From NCBI RefSeq assembly GCF_003589595.1, contig NW_020654748.1, forward strand, positions 5,259,167 through 5,323,166: a DNA stretch of 64,000 nucleotides, given 5' to 3'. Within the stretch, counting starts at the first letter, position 1. The number at the start of each line of letters is the position of its first letter. The stretch comes from Hyposmocoma kahamanoa (Eukaryota; Arthropoda; Insecta; Lepidoptera; Cosmopterigidae). Below the pieces are notes generated by a model that saw only the letters and a list, made by a program, of their open reading frames with translations, was not told the origin of the DNA and did not search any database. The position numbers were made by a program, and so were the translations under genes. Positions 35,082-46,015 of this stretch are shown piece by piece.

Positions 35082-35548
35082 AATGTCAAGGTAGAGTAAA
35101 ACACATGTTTAAAACGGACAGTTCACCCTTAATTTATTCAAAATATTCCTATCTATTGTTCCACGCTAAATAGAAATTCCGTCCATTGTTTCATTGAAAT
35201 GAAACGAGTAAGTAAAAACAGAACAAACAATGGGGACACAACCACAACAAACGTAATGTTATAAAACTTAAGTATAACACTGTAATTAAGCTTAGTCAAA
35301 CAAACTCTCCCACTCTCTTTTGTATTTCTTGCCCACTGAAAATAAACGTTATTGAAATAAACAAGATGTTGTTTAAGGTGAGAATGAACTCCGTCTGAAC
35401 CAGTCTGAACCTATAACAGCAGCGACAATTTTAAGTAACGAATTTAATCATGTTATGATGGACTCTATTATAATCTTCATACGCTAACATGATAAAAGTC
35501 CATTTGCTCAGTGTAGCTGTGGGGTGCAAGAAAGGAGTCTTTTTTTCA
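35082..35548. other. Unrecognised AT-rich stretch
   Basis: Nothing recognised. Confidence 0.4.
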
Positions 35549-35790
35549 ACCGACTTCAAAAAAAGAAAGAGGTCCTCAATTCGATTGTACTTTTTTTGTT
35601 TGTATATATGTTACGCGATAACCAATTTGTGAACCGATTTTGATGAATCTTTTTCTATTTAGAAAAGAGTACCTCAGAGTTAGTAGAGAGTACCTCAGTA
35701 GTGGGTCCCATTTCAATTTTGAAGAAAATATTCCATTTCTAAAGGTGGCCTTGGGGAATGGGGAAAACTAGGGGATGAATGACTTTTGAG
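35549..35790 (+). repeat. CCGACTTCAAAAAAGG-family repeat
   Basis: CAACCGACTTCAAAAAAAGA, CTCAATTCGATTGTAC, TATGTTACGCGATAACCAAT, GAACCGATTTTGATGAATCT and GGGTCCCATTTCAATTTTGA in family order. About 240 bp; part duplicated internally (AGAGTACCTCAG twice). Confidence 0.75.
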
Positions 35791-35810
35791 GTCTACTTTG
35801 TACTGAGATT

Positions 35811-36085
35811 ATTATAATATTAAGTGACGGGACGAACAAGTCACGCGCCTCATGGCAAGCTACATACCTGTCTATAGCAGTTGCAATGGCACTCAAGAGC
35901 TTTAAATCGCAAAGATAGCACTGCCACTGCGTCCGTCACCTTGAGACGTAAATTGACAAGTCCCATGTGCCTGTAATTTCACGAGCACCCTTACGCTTCC
36001 AAACCGGAACGCCATAATCACATTACTGCTTGGCGACAGAAAAAGATAAGGCGGCAGTACTTTCCTGGACGAACTCTTTCACAAA
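35811..36085 (-). mobile_element. SINE-B copy 12, near full length
   Basis: Minus strand, from the 3' end (TAAGTGACGGGACGAACAAG) through GGCACTCAAGAGCTTTAAAT and GTAATTTCACGAGCACCC to TTTCCTGGACGAACTCTTTC near the 5' end. Confidence 0.85.
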
Positions 36086-36116
36086 TCATTTCACCACGGT
36101 GGCAAACATTATAGTA

Positions 36117-36283
36117 TGGGTCGTATTCTAGAACTCTACTCAATGCTCAAGTCAGGATTGCAATAGAAACACAAGCACTGGAAATACGACCCTAATGGCA
36201 GGGACTTGAGTATGATTTCGAATGCTTTAAACCATACTCAAATCCTGACTTGAGCATTGAGTAGAGTTCTAGAATACGACCCT
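36117..36283. mobile_element. 167-bp palindromic MITE, copy 1
   Basis: The end GGGTCGTATTCTAGAACTCT and its inverted partner pair over about 42 bp through CAATGCTCAAGTCAGGAT. An internal AATACGACCCTAATGGCAGG block is a second copy of the terminal word. An equal-length copy is at 43052. Target duplication unclear. Confidence 0.88.
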
Positions 36284-36578
36284 AAATGTCATTAAGGGAT
36301 GTAAGGGAGTAATCACCACCTAAGCTCTTAATGTCAACCTCACCTGCACGTCGTGCATCCTGCAGTAACTAACGAGGCCCTGGCGAACGGTCGACGGCGG
36401 TATAGCCCTTCCCATAATGACACAGTAAAAAATTTACTGGTTACCGACGAGCAGCAGCGTCCGGGGTGTAAAACACTGTGTCCTGCGATCTCCAACCCGC
36501 ATGCCCAGAGTGGAGATAATGGGCATAAACCCCACAGGCTCCCACAGGTTACCTAAAACAACTGACCTTGGCATTGTT

Positions 36579-37250
36579 TAATGGACGAACTCTGAGGCTT
36601 GATGAGCACTTAGCACAGTTGGAAGCGGAGCTAGAGAACATAAGGTGGCATGTTCTGGGGCTTTACGAAGCCCGAAGAGAGGGAGAGATACCATAACCCT
36701 GGACTCGGGCCATATTCTGTACTTCCGCGAAGGCGATCAACCATCCCAGTGTGGTGTTGGATTCCTCGTCAACAGGGCCCTCTCTAGCAGCGTTGAGATT
36801 TCTAGTGTGTCGACCAGGGTAGCGTACCGTATATTTCGGCTATCAAAAAGGTATAGTTTGAATATTGTACAGGTCTACGCGCCGACCTCAACACGTTTAG
36901 ATGACGAAGTTGGAGGTATGTATGAGGACATATCAAGAGCCTTACACAACAGCACCAAGGCCCACTTCAGCGTTGTTATGGGGACTTCAACGCTAAAGTG
37001 GGACTCCAAAATCTCAACGAATCTCTAACAGGCTCATATGGTTATGGAAGTAGGAGTCCCAGGGGCCAGATGCTGATCAACTTCCTCGAGAGGGAGGGAT
37101 TCTTCTTGATGAACACGTTCTGTAAGAAGAAGCCCCAAAGGAAGTGGACATGGCAAAGCCCCAACGGTGCGACCAAAAATGAGATTGACTTCATCATGGC
37201 GGATAAACGGCACCGGGCACATATTATGAGACGTCTCCGTGATCAGCAGG
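36579..37250 (+). pseudogene. RTE apurinic-type endonuclease domain, frameshifted
   Basis: Frames from 36579 to 37250 give LRLDEHLAQLEAELENIRW (helix after the start), then GFLVNRALSSSVEI and LNIVQVYAPTSTRLDDEV (core strands). The GDFNAK catalytic loop near 36978 has lost one base, so its frame changes. MNTFCKKKPQRKWTWQSPNG and NEIDFIMADKR follow, the C-terminal catalytic part with the conserved acidic residue in IDFI. This enzyme would nick target DNA. At least one frameshift splits it, so it is inactive as it stands. Confidence 0.87.
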
Positions 37251-38830
37251 TTTAATACCAGATTTGATCACCTACTCTTACGAAGCTCTCTGAATATCGA
37301 TCTCAAATTGGAAAGACGCCGCTTGATGAAGTCCACGCTCCGGCCTAATCCACTCCAGATCATGGCGGGCGCCGATAAGTTTCAGAAACTTCTCGGGCAA
37401 AGATTCGTTGAATTGGAAGTCGACAAGATCTTGCAAAACGTGGTTGAAACGTTGATGACAGAGGGCATCAAATTTTGTCAATTGCAGCGTACAGGTACGA
37501 AGTCCAAACTCTCGGATGAGACTCTTCGGCTAATGACTAAACGACGAGAAGACACTCGGGCCACTTCGTCAGAGCGGTCAGACAAGAACAAGAAGCTTTC
37601 TAAGACGATATAGCGCGACCTTCGGAGCTACAGTACACGCCTCATTGAGCAGGCAATAGAACAAAACCGTGGGTCCAAAGTGTTCACTCAGCAGCTTGGA
37701 AGGAGTCACCTGACGAAGCTTTCAACACACGATGGTCGAACCATAACGTCGACATAACCGGAGATGCTCGCTAAGATAGAAAACTTCTATGGCCGATTAT
37801 TCGCTGCGCATGTTCCTCGTACACTACACGACAACAGAGCCACACTGATGCACCACAATACCGACGACCTACCAGATATCAGCTATAACGAGACCGTATT
37901 GGCTCTAAAACGCTCAAAAATGGAAAAGCCCCCGGTGAAGACGGAGTTACTGTAGAACTTCTGAGGTCCGGAGGAGTTCCAGTCCTCAAGGAACTACAGA
38001 ACCTGTTTAACTCCGTCATTCAATGTGGGAGAACTCTTAAAACGTTTAACAAGAGTATTGTGGTTCTCTTTTTCAAAAAAGGAGACAAATCTTTACTTAA
38101 AAACTATAGACCCATCTCCCTCCTGAGCCACGTATATAAGCTCTTTTCTAGAGTCATAGGAATTATCTCGCCAGAAGACTCGACGAGATTCAGCCACCGA
38201 AGCAGGCCGGGTTTCGACGGGGATGCAGCACCATAGATCACATACACACACACATACAGTAAGGCATATTATATAGAAGTTAGAAGAGTATAATCGGCCC
38301 CTGTGTTTTGTAATTCCGTTGAAACCTGGGCTGTATTGGGGTCCTTGCAGCTATGCCAAGTCGACTATCGTTACGTCGAAGTGCTAAGATGTCTGTATAA
38401 CGCCGCCACTATGAGTGTCCAAGTACCAAATACAGGACCAGCAGTCTAAACCCATCCAATTACGCAGAGGGGTGAGACAGGGGGATGTCATATCCCCGTG
38501 TGCATTGGAGGATACTCGTATGTTAGAACGCTACGGCGAGTACATCTCACACTTACGATTTGCAGATGACATAGTCGCTATAACAGATGCTGGGCGGCCT
38601 AGCGTCCGCCTCGCGACGTAGTGGTCTCGGCATGAACTTGGACAAGACCAAAGTCATGATCAATGATTACATTGATCCGAAACCCATAGTCGTAAATGGC
38701 CACCTTCTTGAAGTTGTTTCCGAATACACTTACCTCGAGCAGATTCTGCAGTTAGGTAGAAACTATTTCGAGAAGGAAGCCAGGAGGAGGATTCAGCTTG
38801 GATGGGCAGTGTTTGGGAAGCTACGTTGAG
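37251..38830 (+). pseudogene. RTE reverse transcriptase domain, broken
   Basis: The linker (37251-37770) is followed by RT pieces in several frames: FKKGDKSLLKNYRPISLLSH (about 38072-38131), PKQAGFRRGCSTIDHI (about 38199), QLRRGVRQGDVISP (38459-38500), RFADDIVAITDAG with the catalytic FADD at 38559-38570, then SGLGMNLDKTKVM and VVNGHLLEVVSEYTYL (38623-38730) and RRRIQLGWAVFGKLR to a stop at 38827. About 60 codons between GCSTIDHI and the next block are replaced by a CA-rich and AT-rich insert, and the segment after VISP is shortened. Not functional. Confidence 0.88.
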
Positions 38831-38874
38831 TCTTCTCGTCATCTTTTTTTTTACAAAATCTAAAAACAAGGGTT

Positions 38875-39229
38875 TTCAACCAGTGCCTCCTGCCTGTAAT
38901 GATTTACGGAGCCGAGGTGTGGACGCTCACGATACGGCTAGTCCACCAATTTAAAGTCGCTCGGCGAGCTATGGAACTGGCTATGCACGGAGTTTCTCTG
39001 AAGGATAAAATTTGTAATGAGGTCACATAGCTGGTGCAATAAGCAAGCTGAAGTGGCAGTGGGCTGGCCATATCTGTCGAAGAACCGATAATCGATGGGG
39101 ATAATGAGTTTTAGAGTGGAGACATACTCGGCAAACGTAGTGTAGGACGCCCTCCGGCCAGATGGAGTGACGAGCGGGGCGAAATAGCTCACATATTGGG
39201 GCAGCAGTGGACTGCGATAGGCTGATAAA
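38875..39229 (+). pseudogene. RTE C-terminal region and 3' end
   Basis: Reads, with stops and shifts, as the usual RTE tail: a YGAEVWTL-like block (38909), a KLKWQWAGH-like block around 39047-39075, then SANVVGRPPARWSDERGEIA (39127-39190). The GRPPARWSD motif is diagnostic. Ends in the 3' UTR-less RTE terminus. Confidence 0.82.
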
Positions 39230-39389
39230 AATACAATGTTGCTTGCAAATATAATATAAAAATTTCTTCAAATTTAAATGAGACCAATATTGCATAATAA
39301 CCGTTTTGCAACATTTAAAACTTCGAAATGTGCTAATACTGAACTATTGTACCTATGAAAATAAATCTTGAAAGTTTTTTTTAAGTATT

Positions 39390-39611
39390 ACTAGCAGTTA
39401 ATCTCCTTGTGAATTAGTTCGTCCAGAGAAGTACCTTGCCTATTTCTGCCGAGCAGTAATTTGGGCAACATTCCGGTTTTGAAGGGTAAGATGCTGGTGG
39501 AAATTACAGGCACGTGGAACTTGTCAACTTATGTCTCAGGGTGACGGGCGCAGCGGCAGTGCCCCTCAAACCTTTGCGATTTAAACCTCTGAGCGGCACT
39601 GCAACTGTTGT
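39390..39611 (+). mobile_element. SINE-B copy 13
   Basis: Plus strand. CTAGCAGTTAATCTCCTTGT to AGCGGCACTGCAACTGTTGT, with the 3' terminal third missing. A 20-bp AAACTGTTGTGGGRTTTAAT duplication follows directly (39611-39650). Confidence 0.8.
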
Positions 39612-39649
39612 GGGATTTAATAAACTGTTGTGGGGTTTAATTTCTGATT

Positions 39650-39830
39650 TCGAATAACACTATTTCGACTCGACAGTACTTCGACAACACATTAATTCGA
39701 CGGAACGCCACTTCACTTGTCACTTGGTCACTAGTCTGACAGAACAATGCTTCGACAACACAAACATTCGACACTACACCGGCAGAAAACTACTTCGACA
39801 ACACATGTATTCTACAGATCCAAAGTACAA
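39650..39830. repeat. Repeat with recurring CTTCGACAACACA
   Basis: ACTTCGACAACACATTAATT, GCTTCGACAACACAAACATT and ACTTCGACAACACATGTATT recur at irregular spacing, interleaved with TTCGACWC words. I could not find termini. It may be the inside of a non-autonomous element or a decayed minisatellite. Confidence 0.55.
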
Positions 39831-40045
39831 AATATCAATGATATAAACACATATCGTCGCAACAGGGTGAATATGTCGTATGTGATAATTTTTCATGAAA
39901 AAATCCAGTAAAAACAATTAATATAACAAAATCCTTCTTCTTATGGAAGGAAAGCTTTTGTTACCACTCTACATAGTGTTTAATTTACTAAAATGGAATG
40001 CTAATATTATACTTTCAATTTATTTAAAATCGAATCGAATTCTTA

Positions 40046-40310
40046 GGTTTTCGCGACTGTTACGCATTAAAAATTAAACTATTTTTTCGGATCTAAACCG
40101 CATATATGTATATTTGTTTTTCAAACAAGACAACGTTTCGGGCCCTTTAAAAGTCCCATTGCATTACCTTGCGTGCAATCAGCAGTGACCATGGGTCCTG
40201 TAAAGGGCCCGAAACGTTGGTTTGTTTGAAAAAACAAATATACGCGATTCAGATTAGACAAATTTTTACATTTCCAAAAATATGTGCTTTTGAAGTTTTC
40301 TCTAATGAAA
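40046..40310. mobile_element. R5 foldback element, full inverted structure
   Basis: A left arm (40066-40160) and right arm (40190-40285) of about 70-90 bp are inverted repeats: GTATATTTGTTTTTCAAACA, CAACGTTTCGGGCCCTTT and CCCATTG on the left match ATCGCGTATATTTG, AAACAAACCAACGTTTCGGG and CCCTTTACAGGACCCATGGT read from the right. The loop is about 30 bp. No coding; a foldback-type non-autonomous element. Confidence 0.78.
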
Positions 40311-41982
40311 TGTAACGTACGTAAACGTATAACGTTTGTTTAATAAAAAATTTTAATTACAAATTAGTACACAAAAATGTTGAAGGCATGTATAATTTAT
40401 TGTCTATTTACTAAAAAAGTTTTTATTAGAAATCGAAATTTATTTAATGCGATTTTATATATTTTTTGCCAACCCTAAGTTATCATCATAAGTAACGTCA
40501 TCATCTAAATAGTAGTATGTTTTTGTTACCTCCATATGCATGCTAAACAATGCAAATAATAATGTTACTTAGATTAGACATATTCTAAAGAAAGACTACT
40601 TACTAACACTTTTCAGTGCGGGATTACCGGAACTTTTAAATAAACAGCTCTTTTTTCATATTTTACAGGCTGGTCCTTAACTACGCTACGTCCAAATACC
40701 GATCTGCCTACAGTTGCAAATATTATATATGTTTATCTACACACATATCATAAATCCCCTGTAATGTGTTCAAAAACCGTAAATTACGACCAGCATAAAG
40801 ATACTGTTTTGTTAGAACAAATTTCTTAGTGAAAATGTTATTATTGCATAGTGCATTATTAATAACATCGAAGTCTATTACATTCAAATTTCGAACATCT
40901 CTGAAAAACAAAGCTATTTGATTCGACCTCCATTCTAATCGAAATGAAATGTCAATAGCAAACAATTTTGACAAATTTCATACGTTCTTGATATCGGACG
41001 ATATGATAGTTGGGGCCGACTCTAGTTTGTCTATGAATTAAATAAAATCTACGGTCGTGTGAAATGCGTGAGAACAATTTTTATTTGCCGCCATTTCGCC
41101 AGTCGTAACCTTAGAGGATGGAAAAAATAAAGGAACGTAACATTTTACAGGATGGGTAACATGCGGTTCCTGAACACATCATAGAGAGCTTATAATAATG
41201 TGTATAGATAAAACAGTGTATGTAACTGTACATAATTAGGCATTATAACACTCGTGTGATGTTTTTAAACCCACACTCGTATTTTAATGCCTTTCATTAT
41301 TTATCAGTCACTTCAATTACTATTTATTCACTTTGCCATCGGCGGTTACATAAAACACTTCATTTATTCCACTTCCTTTATTTATGTTAGGATAACAGGG
41401 GGAAGTTTATCACGCTTAGTGAACTACTGTAATTACGATACTCACAGTTAACTTCTTTTTGCGGAAACTGTACCTATACACTTACCCTAATTAAAGTAGC
41501 TGCTAGAAAATTATCAGATGGAAAGCTTGCTGCATTTATTTAGAGCGTAAAAGAACTATAGGATAAATTTTAAACTCATGTGAATGTTAGAAAATAGTTT
41601 TAAACTGTTTTTTTTTTAATTTCAAATAAAAAGGTTGAATTATGACAAGAACGTTCACTCATCATATGATATATCATAATAATATGAACCACTGGTCAGT
41701 CATACCTACCAGAACGTTTAAGCGAAATTTAAAGACGATTAAAGTCTTTCTTTTTTAAAATATTACACGTTCTGTGGTTCTGGTTTATGTGGTTCATATA
41801 AAGATTGTTATCATATTTCAACCCTTTTTTTCGCGTACATCTAGATCATCCATGAGTATACTTTCGAGTTCTTCGACTCTGCCACCTTATCAACCTGCCA
41901 ACTACCGAACTCAAATCTTCTAAAGGATCCAAAATATCGGAGCAATACGAGACGGACCGACGACTTTATTTATTATTTTAAT
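40311..41982. other. Long unrecognised AT-rich stretch
   Basis: About 1.7 kb. A minus-strand 83-residue frame at 40974-40723 contains RNLRFLNTLQGIYDMC, faintly like the end of Jockey-type proteins, but this is too weak to call. Otherwise nothing. Confidence 0.35.
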
Positions 41983-42200
41983 TACTTTTTTTATGATACC
42001 AAGTGGCGGGATGAATAAGTGCGCCTGATAGTAATCGACACGCCTGTCCATACCAGTTGCATTGTCACTCAGAGACAGACATAAGACATGTAAGACATAA
42101 GTTTACAAGTTCCATGTACATTACCGCTTGGCGGCAGAAATAGGTAAGGTGGCAGTATTTCCCTGGACGATCTCTTTCACAAGGAGCTCTACTGCTAGTA
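41983..42200 (-). mobile_element. SINE-B copy 14
   Basis: Minus strand with both ends (TATGATACCAAGTGGCGGGA and AAGGAGCTCTACTGCTAGTA). The middle is shortened and partly rearranged (ACATAAGACATGTAAGACAT). Confidence 0.8.
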
Positions 42201-43051
42201 AAATATTAATCATCAAATATCAAAGTTGCGGTAAGCCCTTGGATGTACCTATGAGTATTCATCCTGAAAAGGGAATATATCTATTCAAACATTAAACGTC
42301 TAGAGATTGAGATGAAATGCAAAGGCGCGTACGGGGCAGTTTGAACACAATAAAGCTTCCATCAAATATACAGGTGAGTCGCTGTCCACCTGTCTTATCC
42401 CTTAGCTTTATATGACTCACGGGGGACACATGTGACGTTATTACTTATGGCATGACATTAATTCTCATGAGCTCCATACATTGACGGCATGGCGCGGTTT
42501 CCACTTAAAATTGACAAGTTTGTGGCTTAGTGGAATTTGTATACAAACCGTTGCGTAGGCGCGCAGTGTGCAGAATCTTTTAGGGTCAGTGCAAACCGGC
42601 GAACGGCAATGCAGAGGACATTAAAGAAGGATGGCGAAAGCTGACCCAATAATTATAAAATCAACGAAGAGCCGTTCCTGCACTTTGCCTGTGTAATTTC
42701 ACGGTTTTAATTTATGCCTAGTTATCTATATATTTTTAGGGAGTCGGGAATAAAGCAAATTGTAAATAATGTATTTTAGAATAGATGCAAGAACATAACG
42801 CAATAGATTCAGTTCGACTATAGAAAAGGTAACGTTCTTGTACGTACGTTTCATTTTGAGCATGATTGAATATTTACCTAATTAAAGTATTGGTTATTTT
42901 ATAGTATACACATAAAACGTTATAGCTGTAAAATACCCAATCAAAAAATTAAACAGCAATGACACAAAGCAAAAAATAAAACACAATATGACAAAAATGT
43001 GTGAGATAAGTTAGCAAAGGAACATTTGACTAGAGACCTCTTGCCAATGTC
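42201..43051. other. Unrecognised stretch
   Basis: 42480-42660 is somewhat GC-richer (GTTGCGTAGGCGCGCAGTG) but matches nothing I know. Remainder AT-rich. Confidence 0.35.
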
Positions 43052-43218
43052 AGGGTCGTATTCTAGAACTCTACACAATGCTCAAGTCAGGACTTGAGTT
43101 TGATTTTAAGCACTGGAAAAACGACCCTTCTGGCAAGGACTTGAGTATGATTTCTAGTGCTTTAAATCATACTCAGGTCCTGTATTGAGCATTGAGTAGA
43201 GTTCTGTAATACGACCCT
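43052..43218. mobile_element. 167-bp palindromic MITE, copy 2
   Basis: Same length and layout as 36117-36283, with the same ends AGGGTCGTATTCTAGAACTC. The right arm has drifted (TGTAATACGACCCT). Confidence 0.88.
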
Positions 43219-43590
43219 AAGATTGAGAGCAGTGTGACCATTTATGGCAGATTTTTATTCATTTTCATTGCGGCAGAACATGTTAACGTTTTATTAAATG
43301 TGGCAGAATTTGGCCGATTTGGGAATAAGTTCTTTATTATTTTTGAGAACACACTGAAAACTTGTTGTTTTCTGCTACTACGAACAAACATCTGAAGCAA
43401 AATACAGGACAATGTTATTAACATAACCTATATAAACTTTACAATCCCAACATATACAGGCTGTATTTAAAAAGCTTTTTTGATGCTATGATAATGAATC
43501 ATAAGTATTGATAGATCTCTTTAAAGAACGTCATCAAAAACACTGGGCCACAAAATACACGGGATGTCGCCATCCTTGTTTGTATAGTAT
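43219..43590. other. Unrecognised stretch
   Basis: Nothing recognised. Confidence 0.4.
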
Positions 43591-43880
43591 AACAGCAGTA
43601 GAGATCCTGGTGAAAGAATTTGTCCAGTTAATTACTGCCACCTTACCTACTCCAGTCGTCAAGCAGTAATGTGAGCATTACTGCGTTCCGGTTTTGAAGG
43701 TTAAAGATCCTAGTGAAATTACAGGTATATGAGACTTGAACTTATGTGTCAGGGTAACGAGTGGCAGTGCCCCTCACATCTTTGCGATTTAAAGCTCTGA
43801 ATGGTACTGCAACTGTTATGGACACACGTGTAATATCAGGCGCACGCATTGTTCGTTCCGTCACTTGATATTGTAAAAAA
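43591..43880 (+). mobile_element. SINE-B copy 15, near full length
   Basis: Plus strand, 290 bp: CAGCAGTAGAGATCCTGG to TCCGTCACTTGATATTGTAA then an A6 run. Includes GTGAGCATTACTGCGTTCCG and GTTTTGAAGGTTAAAG. Confidence 0.87.
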
Positions 43881-43883
43881 GTT

Positions 43884-44025
43884 TATTTTATGCTTTTTCA
43901 TAAGGTATAAATTGCAATACACTGAGACCGACCTCAGAGCATCAAAGAGCATTTCTCTCTGCGTCTCAAAGCATTGAAATTTATACCTTGTTACAATTGC
44001 AATAGCATAAAATATATATTAATAA
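43884..44025. mobile_element. Small inverted-repeat element
   Basis: TTTATTTTATGCTTTTTCAT with AAGGTATAAATT on the left mirrors AATTTATACCTTG then ATAGCATAAAATATA on the right; about 140 bp. One copy only, directly after SINE-B copy 15. Confidence 0.5.
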
Positions 44026-44339
44026 ATTTTATGTCCTCTGCCTTGCCGACCGCCGGTTTGCCCAGACCCTTAGTCTCTCACCAAAAAGCAAGCTACATTG
44101 TCGGTATAACGTAACAACACTTTTGTTTTCAATTCTATTTACAAGTTTCCCAGTGAAATTTTTTCAATGACTTTGCACTGGGAAATTTTTGTTAAGATAT
44201 TTTGTGTCCCGTGTGAGGTTCCTGTTGAAAACTGATTGATGATTGTAGAACTTTACACCTTTAATTACAACCAACGAATCAGCAAAAGGATAGCCTGTAT
44301 TTTATTCGTATACAAGTAATTTTTAACTCGTTAAAAGTA

Positions 44340-44760
44340 TACTAGTAACTTTCTACATATATAAATCTTCAGTCGATGCAATAGCGTTACCCGAATATGC
44401 AGCATCCTGGTTGCTATCGTTACACCGTCTTTTGTTACTCCACCTACGCAGTGTCTCGATTTCGTTACGTTTACTCGTCACGGCGCCGCCTTTTGTTACT
44501 GCGCTAATAATAGACCCGTTGAAAAGCTAAACTGTTTGTAATTGTTAACAAAAGCTGTTCGTGTAATGACCGGTAGGTATAAAAGGGTGAAACACGCCGA
44601 CCGTTATCGACTACGAACACCCCTCGTGTGTGACCTACTGAAAACTTAACAAACATAATTTAGACGCAGAGAACCCGCGTTAAACTGTTATTATACCTGC
44701 ACATTAGCTTCAAGGATACCGGCGTACATTTTCATGAGCACGAAGAAATATTTTATTCCT
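44340..44760 (+). promoter_or_regulatory. Candidate solo LTR or promoter with TATA box
   Basis: TATAAAAGG at 44578-44586 lies about 30 bp before CGTTATCGACTACG, in a GC-richer block unlike its surroundings, with repeated CGTTAC/TTTGTTACT words upstream. This could be the U3-R region of a solo LTR. No matching second LTR or terminal TG...CA boundaries could be set. Confidence 0.35.
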
Positions 44761-44892
44761 AAGTTTCAAGGAGGACGAATATGTTCCCAGAATTCAATGC
44801 TGTGCAATTTAACCAATAAAATAGAAGAGTTTCGGTAGTAACTCTTTGAAAAATATGTTTTTTCTATCAAAGGCGGCTATTGACGTAAAAGA

Positions 44893-45130
44893 TTAAAAAA
44901 TTCTCTGAAGTAAACACAATATTTGTTATTTACTAGATTATCACGTTATTAGCACGAAAATGAAGAAGCTAATAACTTGGAGCTAACAAATAGTCTTGTT
45001 CATATTCTTCATATATAAATAAATAGCCTTGTCCAAGCCATTAGCTTCTTCTTCATTTTCATGCTGATAACGTGTTGTAAAATTTAGTAAATAATAAATA
45101 TAGTGTTTACTTGTGACAATTTTTTTATTG
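44893..45130. mobile_element. MITE with long inverted arms
   Basis: Left arm AAGTAAACACAATATTTG, TTATTTACTAGATTATCACG, GAAAATGAAGAAGCTAAT; the right arm is its inverted partner (TTAGCTTCTTCTTCATTTTC, ATAACGTGTTGTAAAATTTA, AAATATAGTGTTTACTTG). Arms are about 90 bp, total about 240 bp. A truncated arm recurs at 45305. Confidence 0.8.
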
Positions 45131-45157
45131 AAGTGAGTGGATAATTTCTTTCTTTTT

Positions 45158-45304
45158 GTATGACATCAAGAGAGGAGACGAAAAAGTCTGTCCATAACAG
45201 TTGCAGTACCACTCAGAGCTTTAAGTCGCAAAGATCTGAGGGGCACTGCCACTGCACCCGTCATCCTCAGACATAAATTGACAAGACCCATGTGCCTCTA
45301 ATTT
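45158..45304 (-). mobile_element. SINE-B copy 16, 3' half
   Basis: Minus strand, TATGACATCAAGAGAGGAGA to TGTGCCTCTAATTTC. The 5' half is missing; it sits between two arms of the 45-kb MITE family. Confidence 0.78.
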
Positions 45305-45372
45305 CGTGCTGGAAACGTGTTGTAAAATAATCAATATAGTCTTTACTTGTGAGATTCTTTATTGAAATGACA
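45305..45372. mobile_element. Single arm of the 44.9-kb MITE
   Basis: GCTGGAAACGTGTTGTAAAA, TAATCAATATAGTCTTTACT and TTCTTTATTGAAATGA repeat the right arm of 44893-45130. Confidence 0.65.
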
Positions 45373-45734
45373 ATTTACCAATGAATGACTGAATAATAAA
45401 AGGCACTAGAGAAACGGGGTGACATAGAAAACAAAAATTGTTTGTCCTTCTCTAAAAACGCCTTGAATCATATAACAACGCACTAGACCTCCATATGTGG
45501 TTCTAAAGTAGAGATAGATGGATACTTGAATGAAATTACTTTTCAGTTACACGGGGCGTTGGCGAGGCAGGAAATCAGTGGGGGCTCGGGGCTATTTATG
45601 CGCTCGAATACGCTACACCGAGTCTGGTGGAAATATTATTTATTTAGGTTCGCTCTTGGTAGAAGCTTTACAATAGGTCGTAGAACATATTTGGACAGTA
45701 TATTTATTTATTTATTAATACGTTCATTAACATA

Positions 45735-45832
45735 TTACGTTACATGGTGAAAAGTGACAACGAAGACGATGAAGCATGCACACCTATATAATGACTATTC
45801 ACTCTCGCCCTGAAAAGGCAACACATAATTGT
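45735..45832 (-). mobile_element. J2-type 3' UTR fragment
   Basis: CATGCACACCTATATAATGA and CTATTCACTCTCGCCC match the J2 3' end at 16.46-16.50 kb in the same orientation. Confidence 0.65.
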
Positions 45833-46015
45833 AACTTCTTTTTATAAAAAAAAAGATCTCAAAAACACGTCTGTATCGGGACATCGTAAGCACAGTTATT
45901 GTAATTAATTAAAAAATTATCAGTAAACTACAATGGGAAAATTTGTAAAATTATAAATAATATAGGTAGATAGTGAATATTTGGACGAACGTGGAAATAG
46001 TTTACTTACGTTTTT

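Larger units (their letters stand above)
36310..39229 (+). mobile_element. RTE-clade non-LTR retroposon, nearly full length, broken
   Basis: About 2.9 kb on the plus strand. It contains a GC-richer leader (36310-36578), an endonuclease (36579-37250), a linker and reverse transcriptase (to about 38830) and a C-terminal GRPPARWSD region ending near 39229 just after GGACTGCGATAGGCTGAT, the usual RTE 3' terminus. Multiple frameshifts and stops, plus deletions around 38240-38300 and near 38500. A fragment of the same family is at 28725. Confidence 0.9.

Noticed and set aside
36117..36283. CRISPR-like or riboswitch structure
   Set aside because: Single palindrome with a dispersed twin and no spacer array; a MITE explains it. 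No CRISPR array was seen anywhere in the window.
40723..40974. 83-residue minus-strand frame as a gene
   Set aside because: Only a faint similarity to Jockey C termini, with no conserved motif that I can name.
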